Assembly (NCBI GenBank): GCA_014621425.1
Contig: JAANBB010000289.1
Location: 1-51,901 of the forward strand
Source: Cylindrodendrum hubeiense
Lineage: Eukaryota > Ascomycota > Sordariomycetes > Hypocreales > Nectriaceae
Reading direction: 5' to 3'
DNA length: 51,901 nucleotides
A model generated the notes under the pieces. That model made no database searches. It saw only the letters and a list, made by a program, of their open reading frames with translations, and had not been told where the DNA came from. This document shows positions 31,414 to 42,925 of this stretch, piece by piece. The position numbers and the translations under genes are program-made. Each line of letters opens with the position of its first letter. The stretch's first letter is position 1.

Positions 31414-31618
31414 TCACCGTTCCTGTGGCGACACCATGCCGCTGCGGGTGAAAGCTGCACAACAGGATCGGTTCCACTTCACTTCGGAGTGGTGCTAATT
31501 GTTGGGAGAAAACGGACAAAGACTTACTTGGGTCAATAGGGAAACCGGAAGTAGGGCCATTGTTCCCGGGGTCGGACTCCTCATTGGAGCAAACTGGGTT
31601 CTGGGCGATGGCAGCCAT
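31414..31618 (-). CDS. Putative 43-residue small protein, two exons
   Basis: Exon 31618-31528 opens MAAIAQNPVCSNEESDPGNN and runs to a consensus GTAAGT donor. Joining it to the acceptor at 31455 (GTGCAG|CTTTC) gives exon 31454-31414 and a 43-residue protein ending TRSGMVSPQER. Codon choice is C/G-ending through both exons, as in strong fungal genes. A TATAAAG lies 181 nt upstream (31805-31799), and the leader between is C/A-rich and nearly G-free. There is one cysteine, no signal peptide and no known family. The C-terminus is uncertain: the stop TGA lies inside a second consensus donor (GTGAGT, first base at 31417). If this intron is used, with a CTGAC branch and CTTCAAG acceptor, the frame continues about 65 residues. 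Other acceptors for intron 1 are possible. Confidence 0.45.
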
Positions 31619-31798
31619 GATTCCGAAATCGATGGGCTTGGAGAAAGTAGATCAGAAGGTTGGTGGTGTTTTAGGGGGGTTTTCGGTCTGGTTTGTGCTG
31701 ATTTTGTAGAGTGAATAGGTCGTGAATGTGAGTGAGCTCAATGGATTGTGTCGGAGAGGCTTGGGAAGTACTGGATCTTCTTGGACGACATTTTGGGT

Positions 31799-31805
31799 CT
31801 TTATA
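31799..31805 (-). promoter_or_regulatory. TATA box of the putative small-protein gene
   Basis: TATAAAG on the minus strand lies 181 nt upstream of the ATG at 31618, followed by a C/A-rich leader. An ATG just 3' of the box opens a 17-codon frame, but it lies too close to the expected transcription start to be a sure uORF. Confidence 0.5.
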
Positions 31806-33083
31806 CTTTAGGAGTTGTTCACAAATGTGCCGTTGCCACCGTCCGATCCCCTCAAGCGCTTAGGCGAAGGCACTGACTGCAGTGCAATCAGCCTTGACCG
31901 CCGGTGGGATCAGTTTCGGGGGTGTTGGGCGTCACAAATGTTGCTGATTCACAAAACTCATCCGACCTGGCGTTGCTCAGAGTGGTTCGCTTCGTGGGAT
32001 GTCGTCGTCAGCTCGGGGTGTGAATAACACCAGCTGCCAGCACTGCATGGTGCCCTCTTCAAACCGCCTAGCCACAGCAATTGTGACAACGATGGCGGAA
32101 AGAAACCACGCCCCGTAGGATAAGGAAAGTCAGTCATTGTGACAGGCGAGCGTACAGCCGAACCGTTTGTGACATTGGCCATCAACGTCAGCCTCGGATG
32201 GAAGTGCCCTGTGTCTCGATTGTATTCAGCGGCATCAGCGTGGATGGGGTGAATCCAATATTTGAAACTCAAGTCGGACAGCAACTAGGCATGCGATACA
32301 AAGGCAACGAAGCTCTCGGTCCTGCAAGACGTGCCGAATCTCCGACTCGTTCGTTGAAGTGCCAATTCGGGCTTGAGACACATCCAGAAACTCTCAGGAA
32401 GCCGTTCACTTAGTCAACGGTGCCGTGTTACGCCCATTACATGTGCTTAAGCACGCAGCATCGGTTCAGGATGTACCCGGTTCCGTAGTCCTGTTCCTCG
32501 GGTCGAGGCGACTAAGCTCGACGACACAATTGAGAGGGACTACGGCCACGGGCATAAACAAGACGGCCTCCCACCCGTCATGTACGAGCCTAGCCACTCG
32601 GCGGGTTGCCCGAAGGTCCACGACAATATTCCCAGCCCGTCTCACAAGGCAATATGGAACAGAGCATGATGAGTGCTACAGGGGGATCGCATACAGGCGG
32701 CATCGTCCTCTCGGCACAGCTCGCACCTGCGCGACGCGCCAGGGGCCGGCGGGTTTAGGGGCGCACAATGGCACTTGAGAGACTCCCCAATTGCCACTTG
32801 CCGATGAACGGCCGATAGTCAAGTACTAAGCTGAGAGGTCATAGGGACGCGGCATGTTGGAAGCCCTGCGCGGATCAGCGAGACAGGCTGCATCTCGCCG
32901 TAAAAGACGATGTAACACGACTTGGCAGGAAATCCGTCACTCTGGCACGCATATGACCGAAAACCAAGTAGGTGATTTCATTCTCGGTTGATTAGCCGTG
33001 CGGAAAATGTGTAAAGAGGAAAAGAGAGGAAAGACTAGCCGCGCTCCACCGTTGAGAAAATAGGCACGGCAGTCCTCTCGTGT

Positions 33084-33138
33084 CACGTGGGGTTCCACCC
33101 GTGTCACCTGTCACCAGCCTCCTGGCGCCGCTATAAAT
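33084..33138 (+). promoter_or_regulatory. Orphan core-promoter-like element: CACGTG, then TATAAAT, then CT-rich leader
   Basis: CACGTG at 33084-33089 (in TGTCACGTGG) precedes TATAAAT at 33132-33138. The next 40 bp are C/T-rich (CTCTCTTCTTCTTCCTTC), as at real fungal start sites. The first clear ORF downstream, ATG at 33239, has only 25 codons. The product may be a non-coding RNA, a short peptide, or nothing. Confidence 0.35.
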
Positions 33139-33937
33139 TTCTGCAAGTTCTCTCTCTTCTTCTTCCTTCAACGCCCTTTTGTATCTGTCTTCAGTGGCAG
33201 CCACAAACACCACAAGGATTCCTCGCTTCGGCATTCCAATGCGCCTTGGTAACATGGCAGAAGGCATCGCCGAACCGGAGCAGTGCTCCGCATATGGTTC
33301 GCCCGGTTCCGATTGAGACTTGAGTCGGAAACCGTCGCGTCGTTCAGCTGCCCTCCAAAACGCCATGATGCGAAGCACAGCACCTGTCGAGGACAGTTTG
33401 TCACATCGCTGCAGCTATGGGCCTGATGCCTCTGTACGCGATGTCTCATCCTTGCTCCCGGGCATGCCATCCTTTCCCTTTCATCCTTAACTCCGACGGC
33501 ACAAGTGTTCCCCGGAGGACGGAATGTCTGCACACATATATATACAAAGTCCGCCCTGGCGGCACCCACGAAATGCCTACACCTCGCGTTTTCTATGCGC
33601 ATGCGTGTCAACTTATTTTATTCGTTCGAGTGGGAGAAAAACACAAAGGTCTAGACAACCTGTCCGCTCCACCCTGGTGTCATCGAAATAAATATGACAA
33701 TCAGGACTAAAATCGGGCACACATATCTTGATTCTGTAATTTTTATATAACATATTGCCAATATTCTCAGTTCCTTATCCAAACCGCACGTTGCTCGTAA
33801 CATTGTCATCCTACCTGCTGAGGGTATCCATCTTCGCCGCTGATTCAAACCGACTTGCGCCATGCTATTACAAACCCGTTGCCTCGTACTTCCAATCCTC
33901 TGGATGTGTCTCAGGCAGATGTCCTATCTTTCCATCC

Positions 33938-36289
33938 TCACGCCGAATCCCCCCAAATGACCTTGTCATCTCTGAATGACATGAGGAACCTCGCCACGAG
34001 GCGACCATTGTACATTGGCTGTGGATCCCTCGGGTACGGGTGTTGTTCCCCCCTGTTCGGGAGAATGTTGTCCTCGGAAAGACACTGTAACTCAAGCCCT
34101 ATAGTAAGATCCTATTAGTATCCGTGTCTCCGTGTCTTCCGGGTATACTCACAGTCCTCACCATAAAAAAGTTCGGTTAGCTGCGCTGCCATGTTGGCCG
34201 CCGGCGCATCCAGTTCGCCCTGCTCGGCGAAGCTGGGGTCCATCAAGGGGTTGAAGCTCTTGGCGTTTGCTTCCTTGCTGTGTGTCTGATAGACCTGGTG
34301 GAATTGATACGCAAACTGCTTGAACGGCATGTTCTCAACCTCCTTGCATGTATTGAGTGCGACGCTCCTATCGTACTCGGGACGAGACCCGTTCCTCATA
34401 CCGATCTCGTTCTGGGAGACCACGAAAATGTCGGCAGCCATCTCAACAGCTTCCATAAAGAGGCAGAGCGTCAGGAACGCAGCCAGGCAAGGCGCCCACT
34501 CGCGTCTGGACTTGGGCTTAAGGGATTTGGAGAACAGTTCGAATAAATGTCCCATCTCCCGCATCATCATCTCGTCTATGATAGACTTGATCTGTCGAGC
34601 CAAAACTCGAGGAGTAAGCCGGTGGACATTCTGAGGAACTAGGCCAGTAGCCCCTAGTGAGTCAATAGTCTGTGCAGTGAGGCAGAGATGTCTAGTCATG
34701 ACATAGTGCATGCAGTAAATGGAGAGTGCTCGCTTGACCATGGGAGACTCGGTCTCTTCCGCAAACTGCTTAACGATGCCGAGAATTTTCCTGGGCAGCT
34801 GGCTTGAGTAGAGGGAGTCGGTAACTTGGATCGCGAAAGCAGGCTCCGCAACGGTGTCTTGGATGTACTTCCTGGTCTTCTTCTTGAGGCTGTCTCTCTG
34901 GGCACTAGTCTCAAACTCGATTCCGATGGCAGCGGATCCGTTGGACTGGAGGTTCATCTGATGGGATCCCACACTCATGTGCCAGTGCTGCACAACGTCA
35001 CAGGTCGCGGGGGTGAAGAACTTGGCGTCAACGGCCAGGACGGTCGAAAACAGCGGGCCGGAGAACAATTCGACGGAGCAATTTTGCACCACGCCATTCA
35101 CCGTGAAGCCTTCAATGTTCTCAGTTATGAACTTGGACATCTCCTCCTTGCGGAAGTGCCCACGAATGAAGTCCGGGAACAGAATGGGCACGAAATCTCC
35201 GAACTGCCAGCAGATAACCTGCGGGACAGTAACCATGAGTTTCTTGCAGCTCTTGCAGGGTCGTTCCTTATCGCACTTGACCTTGCGGCTGTGGCAACAA
35301 AAGCAGGCACCCAGTCGTCGAACCTGGAGAGCGTTTTCTTTGGTTGCGTTCGCCAAGGGACCCTTTCGCCCTCGTTGGCTCGTTCGCATGGCCTCGAAGC
35401 ACTCGAAAGGGTTGGGTCGACCAGCATGGGCGGAGATGGTCGTCGGGGTCATGATAACGAACTTTCCCGTCTGTTCTGCCTTCTTCTTCTCTACCTTTCC
35501 AACCTTTACCCTGCGGATCTGCGTGGATGGTGACCTACTCCCGCCGGAGCTGGCTCTAGAACCTGGAGAGGTACTCTGCGAGTGCATGCTCTGGGGCGAC
35601 GAGCTGCCGAATTCATCCATAATGAACATGTTGCCATCAGTTCCTCGTGGGTTAGTGGGGTTCCATGGCGGCACATTGGCGTCGGCCTGAAAAGGCTGAG
35701 GAATATTTAGGTCAACCTGGGGGGCTTGAGGCTGCCCCTCCGAGGTTGACGGAAACAACTCGGCTTGGAAGGCATTCATCAATGGCGCTATGTCTGCTTG
35801 ATCATCAGCACCCTGCGACAAACGAGACCCCGTCGTTTGAGTCACCAGCATACCATTCAGTTCCTGCGGCGAGAATTGGACCGGGTCCTGCTGTGGGAAT
35901 AGGTACTGCTGGGGCGTCATGAATCCGGAGGCTGCGGCGAATCCTGCATTTGTGGTCGCCGCCGTCACCGCGGTCGAGAATATATCGGAGCTGCCCTGGT
36001 CCGACTGCGCGTGGAAGGATGCGTTACTTGGGAAGAAGGCAGACTGGTCCATCTCGCCCAAGAGAAGCGGCGATGCGGCCGAGGGGGACGGGGTGTTGCC
36101 AGGGACGTTGCCAATGACGGCGAAGCTGCTCAAGCTGCCGCTGGCAGGGTCAGAAAGGAATCCAATCGACGAGGGCGTAGAGTTGGCGGCATTATAATCG
36201 ATGTACTGCCACGACTCGTCGGTCTCGGCGGCAGAATCGAAGTCGTAGGGTGATGACCCGTTCGGGGACCGGGAAGTAACGGAGGCCAT
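33938..36289 (-). CDS. Zn(II)2Cys6-type transcription factor with centrally placed, atypical zinc cluster
   Basis: Two exons, 36289-34153 and 34098-33938, with a 54-nt intron (GTGAGT donor, ACTAATAGG branch, CTATAG acceptor), give 765 residues. Reading through the donor would end ten codons later; splicing instead adds 53 well-formed codons (ELQCLSEDNILPNRGEQHPY...). The first 255 residues are Ser/Pro/Gln-rich and disordered. A basic KVGKVEKKKAE patch (about 262-272) precedes GRPNPFECFEAMRTSQRGRKG. The zinc cluster is LGACFCCHSRKVKCDKERPCKSC (C329, C332, C339, C345, C348), and the sixth cysteine appears to be C360, an 11-residue last spacing longer than usual. The C-terminal half is helical and probably regulatory. 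It is a nuclear DNA-binding regulator by family; the target is unknown. Confidence 0.85.
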
Positions 36290-38294
36290 TGTGAAGGTAG
36301 GGGAGAGGGAGGAATGTCTAGGTGGTCGAGGCGATGGAGGAGCGGGATGTAATCCGGCCGGCCTGATGGTCAGACACTAGATGTTGATGGGCGTGGTCTG
36401 CCCGGAGGGTAAACGTGGGGCGGAGAGGGAGTTAAGATGCGTTGGAAATGTCGAAGACAAATGTATTGGAACTTGGGACAATGGTAATGCGACCAACTTC
36501 CCGATCTGGATTGCTGGGGAACGGCCAAGTTTTGTCTAGGTATCTGTCGCTACTGCGCACAGTCGTATTCGCGGCTCAGTGATCGCTGTCGCTGTCGCTG
36601 TCGCAACTGCAATGGGCCGTCCAGAGAGAGTCGCAGGCGTTGATGTCGCACGGATTCGCCAGCTCTTCGTCAGCAGGCCAGGCTCACGGGGAGAGAAAAC
36701 GGGGAGAAGGGGAGCAACAAAGAAGCACGGGGCATTCTTGTTTTAAGGAGGCGAAAAGCAGTACTCATCAGGATCTCTCTCGGTCGACGTTCTTGGGGTT
36801 TCGTGGGGCTTATTGCTCGCAATCGACGTCTACGAGCCTGTGCTGAGCGCCGCGCTAAACCTAAACGGCGACCGACTGGGCGTTGTCGACTCGGCCGGCC
36901 GCACCTTCCCTCGCACTTCGGTGGACGGAAGCATGGTAGCTTGGCCACAGCCAATCATTCCTGCACATGTGAATAAGGCGGGACGATCCCACACATTCCC
37001 CTCCTGGCCCCCACGATTGAGGGCATGCTCTTTCACAGTGTGCATAACCGCGAATAATGCGCCAGTCTTGAGTGGCTGAGTGGCTGAGTGGTAGAGCGAG
37101 TGGTTGAGTGGCCATACGTCCTCGGCCCTGCGCTTTGTGCAACAGCTCGAATCACCTGCATCATCAACCATCGACCCTCACTGGTAGCCGTATGAGATAT
37201 ATCGGGTTTCTCTGCATGCCCACCAGGCAAGGAGGCCTCAATTCAACCCATGATTCCATCACCAAACCCAATCTCGTTAGGTAGTCAGGCATTTTGGCAT
37301 TTTGGCATTTTTATCGTCGCACGAGAGCCGACACGGGATCGTCCCATTGGCGGCTGGCCTCGGTCAATACCCAACCTCGCACCATCAAGTAGAGCCTTAC
37401 CCTAGAGACGCCCAGAGATACTCACAGCGATACTCACAGCTTACAACCATTCGTCCATGCTGGAGAACCACAAAGGCTAGACACCACGAAAAATCACTTT
37501 TATTGGCTGGAACAATGAGTTGTTTGCATCATGCTGACATTTGCATCATACGACCGTCCATCTATGTGCAAAATCCGGCGTATCTTCATTGTATCATTTC
37601 CAATCTTGTCCATGTGTCGACACCTTCCTGCTGTATGATTTCCTGGCCCAGCAGCTGTCCCACCACATATTCCTACACGCGGCCTCAAGCAAAAGCGAGG
37701 AGGTTTACCACCCGACTCCCTTTCATGACTATCCCCGCGTCCCATTGCCCAACACCCCCATCCTCATCAGTTCCCAACGCCCCCACGAGTACGACATCAG
37801 GCTGGCCTTGTCGTGCACCTCTCCAACAGAAACACAAGCCATACAGATGTACGGTGACTGAGTATGAGGAATTTTATCGTTCACCATCTGACAAGTGTCA
37901 AGAGGTCCATAAAAAAAAAGCAAATGCTGAAAGTCAATGCGAAAAGACAGCAAATCACGTTCGCCAAAAAGCAAAACCAGTACCACAAAAAACTCCCGAC
38001 ACGCTCCAAACGAAGGCTTCCCTCCCCGAGTAAGGGGCATGTGCTTCCGGCGACGAGCCATTGCCAGGCATGCGTGCCAACTTGAGCAGCCGAGAAAGAT
38101 GCCCGCTCCATAAAACAAACAAAAACATTATCATTCACAATCCGACGTCGTGAAGTCGCCAACGTGTGGGCTCCTATCAGGTCCCTGTGCTTGTTCTGTG
38201 CCGTGGTCGTGTTCGGCGGGTTGTCATTCCTGTCATCAGGATATGTCATATAAACGTGGTCGAGTCATTGTAGACTCATGTGGAAGCTGTCATC
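36290..38294. other. 2.0 kb spacer upstream of the zinc-cluster gene
   Basis: It contains the promoter of the minus-strand regulator (from 36290 rightwards) and the 3' UTR of the next minus-strand gene (below 38295). Repeats: a CTGTCG triplet-like run near 36585-36603 and the TGAGTGGC repeat at 37069-37111. A 243-codon open frame on the plus strand near 37302-38033 opens at TTG, lacks domains and overlaps the expected 3' UTR. Confidence 0.5.
37069..37111. repeat. 8-bp tandem repeat TGAGTGGC, degenerate
   Basis: TGAGTGGC occurs twice, followed by TGAGTGGT and, after a short interruption, GAGTGG and TGAGTGG. Confidence 0.8.
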
Positions 38295-39457
38295 TCAAGA
38301 TCGGTACCGCGAGGCGGAACGGTCTTGGATCTGCTTTTCCGTAGAAACGTATAATCTGTCAAGGTAGTCCATAGCTGAAGCATCTTTCAGGATCTTGGCC
38401 ACCTGAATGCCGGCCGAGATCAACTGAAGAATGTTTCGGTCATCCTTGAGAGGGCGGCTCTGGTGTTTGGCGGCATGTCGCATCTCCAGCGAGTTCTCCA
38501 GGATAGTGACAAACTGCTTGATCTGTCCATTGTATAGAACTCGTGCCGGGATGCGACGCTTTGTCGCCAGCCGCTTTAAGAGATAAACCCATTCGGTCCA
38601 CTCTCGGTCCTGAGCCCGCTCTACAGGCCTCATGTCCTGGGTCAACGGGATCGGAAACTGATACTTGGCAACGAAATCGTATGCGCATTGCGAAAGCCGG
38701 TCGTTGACTTGACTGAGGACACTGTCCTGCTCCTGAACGTGGAGGTTCGTAGGTAGATGTGGGAGTTCCCGCTCCTGCATTGCGATAACATCAGGGGGCG
38801 GACGCTGCAAAAACTGGTGCGGGCCATCGAACTCGTCTCGATTCGAGGGTCGTCGTTGTGATCGGCCCTTGCTGCTACTTGGCTTCGACTTTCCTCCGGG
38901 AGCGGCGGTGTTCATCCCATTCTCCAAGGAATAGTCTGACAGGTTGGGCGACGCGATGATATCGTCAACCGAGTCAGTGGGTGAGTACCTGTCTTGGGCA
39001 TCCCATCCTTGGGAGCCAGAGCTCTTGTAGGATCCGTGGCCTACTCCTGCCTTGCCGTATGAGCCGGACGGGGGGCGCGAGCTGTACGCCGGGCCAGAAG
39101 AATAAACGGTATCGGCGCGCGACACATGTCCATTGGCACCTATGGGCATACCACCAGCCAAGTTATAGGAGCTGGCTGAATAGTTGACGCTCGAGGCACT
39201 TTGAGAGGGTGGATGTTACTAAAACGTCCGAGCAAGCTTCGGTGGCTGTCTTACCTTGGGGTTTGGTAAAACCCATTGTCAAACCCTCCATGTGACTGGG
39301 GTTCAGCAAAGGAACTACCATGCGATCAGCCAACCATTGACTCATTCAAGACCGATCCAAGGACGATGACCTACCTTCGCGAAGGGATCCAGGGACCGCC
39401 GGACATGGCGGAAGATCTGTAGGCAAACTCTGGTTGGGCCATGTCGCTCTGGCTCAT
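38295..39457 (-). CDS. Conserved-looking fungal protein, unknown function
   Basis: Three exons on the minus strand: 39457-39375, 39314-39255 and 39198-38295, with introns of 60 and 56 nt, give 348 residues. I do not recognise the family. The N-terminal 180 residues are disordered and Ser/Tyr/Gly-rich, beginning MSQSDMAQPEFAYRSSAMSG and including a basic GKSKPSSSKGRSQRRPSNR stretch. The C-terminal 160 residues look like one helical domain: LPHLPTNLHVQEQDSVLSQV, NDRLSQCAYDFVAKYQFPIP, REWTEWVYLLKRLATKRRIP, then GQIKQFVTILENSLEMRHAA and ISAGIQVAKILKDASAMDYL. No enzyme motif, signal peptide or membrane segment is seen. The two short 5' exons were fixed by GTAGGT and GTAAGA donors and phase. The order disordered N-terminus, basic patch, helical domain suggests a scaffold or nucleic-acid-associated protein; that is only inference. 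Confidence 0.8.
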
Positions 39458-42400
39458 AATGGTAAAAGCGCAGCGTTAACTTTGGCAAGACTTGACGAGA
39501 CTTGTGGCTGATAAAGAGGAATCCACAGGAGAGTAGAAGAAGCAACGAGTCCGGGCCTCGGGTTCCAAAAAAAAAAAGAGACTAAAACCGACGGACAGCT
39601 TGCACACTATGGGGCCTCGGGCTGAGATCCTTGGTTCTTCCAAAAAGGCTGCTTCCAATCACTCCGGGGGAATCCACGGTGACTAGGGTTTCCTGAGATG
39701 TCGAGTTCTTCCTGTCGGCGATTCTAGGCGGTGTGTCCCGGGGCCTAGGCAGGGGACCAGTCCACAACGACAGCACCAGCTGGCTTGTACCAAGTCTTGC
39801 AGGAAAACAGTAAAGCACTAACGGTAGTGCAAGATCCTTGGAGCGTTTTCAGCGAACCAGTTACCAGTGATGTGGAATGCCGATTGAGTTGGCACGAGAG
39901 AGACCTGGGGTGATGCTCGGAATAGTGACGATTTTATCTTTTGTTCGTGAGGCAGCAAGGGAACTGGGCAGCATGTTAAGCAGACTGATCCCGGTCAAGA
40001 TGGCAACGAGAAGAGATACCCCGTTCGCTAGTAGCGGAGTGAACAGGGACCAGTACAGAAGCAAAACACCAAGTTCTTTCTGGCAAGATTTGCAACAAAT
40101 TCGCCCCAACTCCCCAGGTGTAGGAAGGTTGGAGGGTTCCAGAGCCCGCCTGGCCGGAGAGAGGCGATGGACCGCTGTTGACGCAAGCAAGCGCAGAGCC
40201 CACAGCCATCGGGCGGGACTGGATCTCGTGCGAGGGTGGGTGCGCTTGTTGATCGTGGGAAACCTTGACTGGCGAGGAATGGCTGGCTGTGTAGCCGAGG
40301 GAGACTGGAAAGAGCGGGACAGGTTTCGTCAGAGGTCCAGGACTACCCCAGATGTTTGTGGTTGAAGGGTGGCAGCTCACCCACGGCCTTGGCCCGAGCA
40401 AGGCAATTTCTCGGCATCATTGGGCGCTGGCGTTGTTGCCCAAGTCGCGCTGGCAGCATCAGGTAGAGATGATCTCAGGCGGGAGAAATGGAGCAGGGGA
40501 CTACCCGGAACGTCGAGGAGCGGTCAATGGCCGGACTCAGATGGCAGTCGGGCACCAAGGGGCCTAAGGCGATGCCAGCTAATAGCACCCAACCGCCCCC
40601 GGGTTGATGCCCACCACCACCTCGCACGCACCGGAACCAGTTCAACAACACACAGGCATACGCAGCACACCACCAGGCTCAAACCCGAGGACCCTCAGAG
40701 CGACGCAACTGGCCGAGGGGTCCAGAGCCGCAACTGAGGCTGGGCCGTTGGGCAACTTGGGCGCTCACGACGTCGTGGACGGAGGGGGCCATCAGGGCGC
40801 AAGCCGAACGCTGCGCGGCAAAGCCTCGAGGGCATCCATCATCACGACGACAACATGGCCTGACGCTGATGCAAGCGGCCGGCTACGTGGGCATTGCATC
40901 TGCTCCACCAAGCGCTGGCTCGTGGCATCGCTGGCACTCGTGGGAGGCCGGAGCGGCGAAGGACTTTGCTTTTTGCTTTGTTTCGCATGTCGCCGTGATC
41001 CATGATCCATCCATGACTTCAGCTTGAAGTTGAGGCGAAGGATTGTGGACCACGCCAGCGAGCAAGACGTGACGGAAGTGGGTTTTGTGGGTAGGTCATT
41101 TTTCCGAACGGCATGTTGAGGCCAACGAGATGAGGGCAAGGCTGGCAGGGCTTTGGGGCAGGGCTCTGGGGCAGGGCTCTGGTGCATGGCTGGCGGATGG
41201 CTGGCGTCGGGCTGGCGTCGGACTGGCGTGTGGCAGGTGCCAGATCGCAGCCCACACGCAACGCCAGATAGATGACAGGCATGATGATGGCCCAGCAGCC
41301 AGATGGCTGGCATAAGGCATACGCATGTGACCAAGCACGCGCATGGATCTGCGTGACGGGGACGTGACACGACTGTCACGTCTCGGGTTCGCCTTATCCC
41401 GGGTACGGCTTAAAACAAGGGTCAGCCTCAGCCTGCGACCTTGGATTCTCATGCTTCCTCTCCGGGCACAAAGCGCAGTCGCTGCCTCAGGCCGCCGCCA
41501 GTCCCGCGAGGACACGTGAGATTTGCCTATCTTTGGGCGCCGTCGCTTGTTCGGAGTCAGGGCGTTGAACACGAAGTCGTCTTGGCATGGCATGTCGAGT
41601 TCTCACTCACCTACAGTATCCTCCTCTCTGTGTTGGCCCCGGCCCTGATGTGACGTTGCCACACACGCAACGCGGGCGGCTTACTCTCTCTCGCTTAAGA
41701 CAGCTTGATCGAGTCGGACAAGGTCGTCGTCTCGTCTCCCCCTCCTCCAAGGGCCCAAAGGGAGACTGTAGTCGTTGATGCGCGACCCTAGAACGACCGA
41801 GGTCGGCCGACATCGAAAGGTGAATACACTAAGTGCGAATGGAACAACGAGAAATGACAATGTCGGAAAGCGAAACCGACAAGGCTGGCTTCCTTCGGTC
41901 ATCTCGCCTCGTCGACCAATGTGCCCTTCTTATCACTACAAATAACACGTGGGCATACCTATCAACGACGAAACACAGACTACCGAGCCAAAATTGTTTC
42001 CGTGTTAATATCCTTCCCCTGCCAATCCTGCCAATCCCCCGAGACCTTATCCTAAAATAACCACGCCGTCCCCCACATCCATGAGCCATGATCGATCGCC
42101 CGTACAACAATTGCATCCTCCGAAGAGGATCCACCCACGGCCCGGACCTCCGCGACGGGCGGGCGGCCGCCCGTGTGGGGGGCTGTCGGGGCCGCCCTCC
42201 GTGCCCTTTCCCATTTGGGAGCCCAGGTCGGCTCATGAAACTTGGCCATCATGTCGTTCAAGCATCTGTCAGCCATTAGGACAAGCCACAGCCCTTACTC
42301 TTCACTTATCAGTCGCTGACAAAGCCACTTTTCACGCCACAACCCCGGGCTGTCCCTCCCCTTGGGTCTGCCGACGGCGAATTAGCGCCACTCCTCTGTT

Positions 42401-42925
42401 ACAGAGAGTCCCCATTTACGGGGATAAGGCCATCCTGCAGATGTGACGTAGAAGATTTATGGCGCAAACCATACAAATCGAGGCACCGAATGAACCGTTC
42501 GTCGAGCATTTCGTGATGGCTTCACAGATCTTCGATCCCAAGACACGCGGGCGGCCGACTCACCTTGGGGAAACGCCCCGCCACTGGACCCTAGCGAGTC
42601 ATGAGGGCAGGGGACTAGTTCCGTTTGATTGGCCGTAATCTCTGCACGGTTCGTCTAGACCAGTCGAATTTGCTCCTGGCTGCTGTTTGGGGGCATCCCA
42701 CCATCCGACTTGGATTGTATCAGGCATGGTCAGGATTTCAATACGAGTTGCAGGAAAGCGTCGATAGCATTCCTTTTGAGACTGTGCCTCATCAGATCGT
42801 CGCCTCCTTGGGGCATATTTCCAGCCCTGTCCCCGAGTCGAGAGCTATAGATCTTGACGAGAGCCGAGCAATGTGGGTGAGGCTATTATCAGTGAAGTCA
42901 AGCCACAGTATGCACACGTGAGAAG
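39458..42925. other. 3.5 kb gene-free spacer between divergent genes
   Basis: This is the largest gap in the window. It must contain the promoters of the 348-residue protein gene (left end) and of the GC-AG-intron zinc-cluster gene (right end). Local features: an A10-12 run near 39570, tandem repeats at 41144-41220, and a GC-rich palindrome-like run near 42160-42180. No ORF with credible composition or domain was found on either strand. Confidence 0.55.
41144..41220. repeat. 13-bp repeat GGCAGGGCTCTGG (3 copies), then GCTGGCGTCGG (2 copies)
   Basis: Three 13-mers at 41144-41156, 41157-41169 and 41170-41182 differ at one position. After a short gap, GCTGGCGTCGG is duplicated at about 41200-41220, with a degenerate third copy. 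Confidence 0.85.

Larger units (their letters stand above)
31619..33937. other. 2.3 kb spacer with promoter-like elements
   Basis: The left end (to about 31810) is the leader and core promoter of the small-protein gene. The right end is the 3' region of the zinc-cluster gene. The middle carries an isolated E-box plus TATA arrangement near 33084-33138 (listed separately). No protein gene could be supported. Confidence 0.5.

Noticed and set aside
34115..34152. Stop codon at 34115 as the end of the zinc-cluster protein
   Set aside because: A consensus donor, branch site and acceptor remove it, and the next 53 codons continue as well-formed protein.
34826..35690. Two overlapping plus-strand frames of about 235 codons
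   Set aside because: Both are antisense to the zinc-cluster regulator, whose motif and splicing are clear.
37302..38033. 243-codon plus-strand frame
   Set aside because: It opens at TTG rather than ATG, has non-coding-like composition, and overlaps the expected 3' UTR of the gene at 38295.
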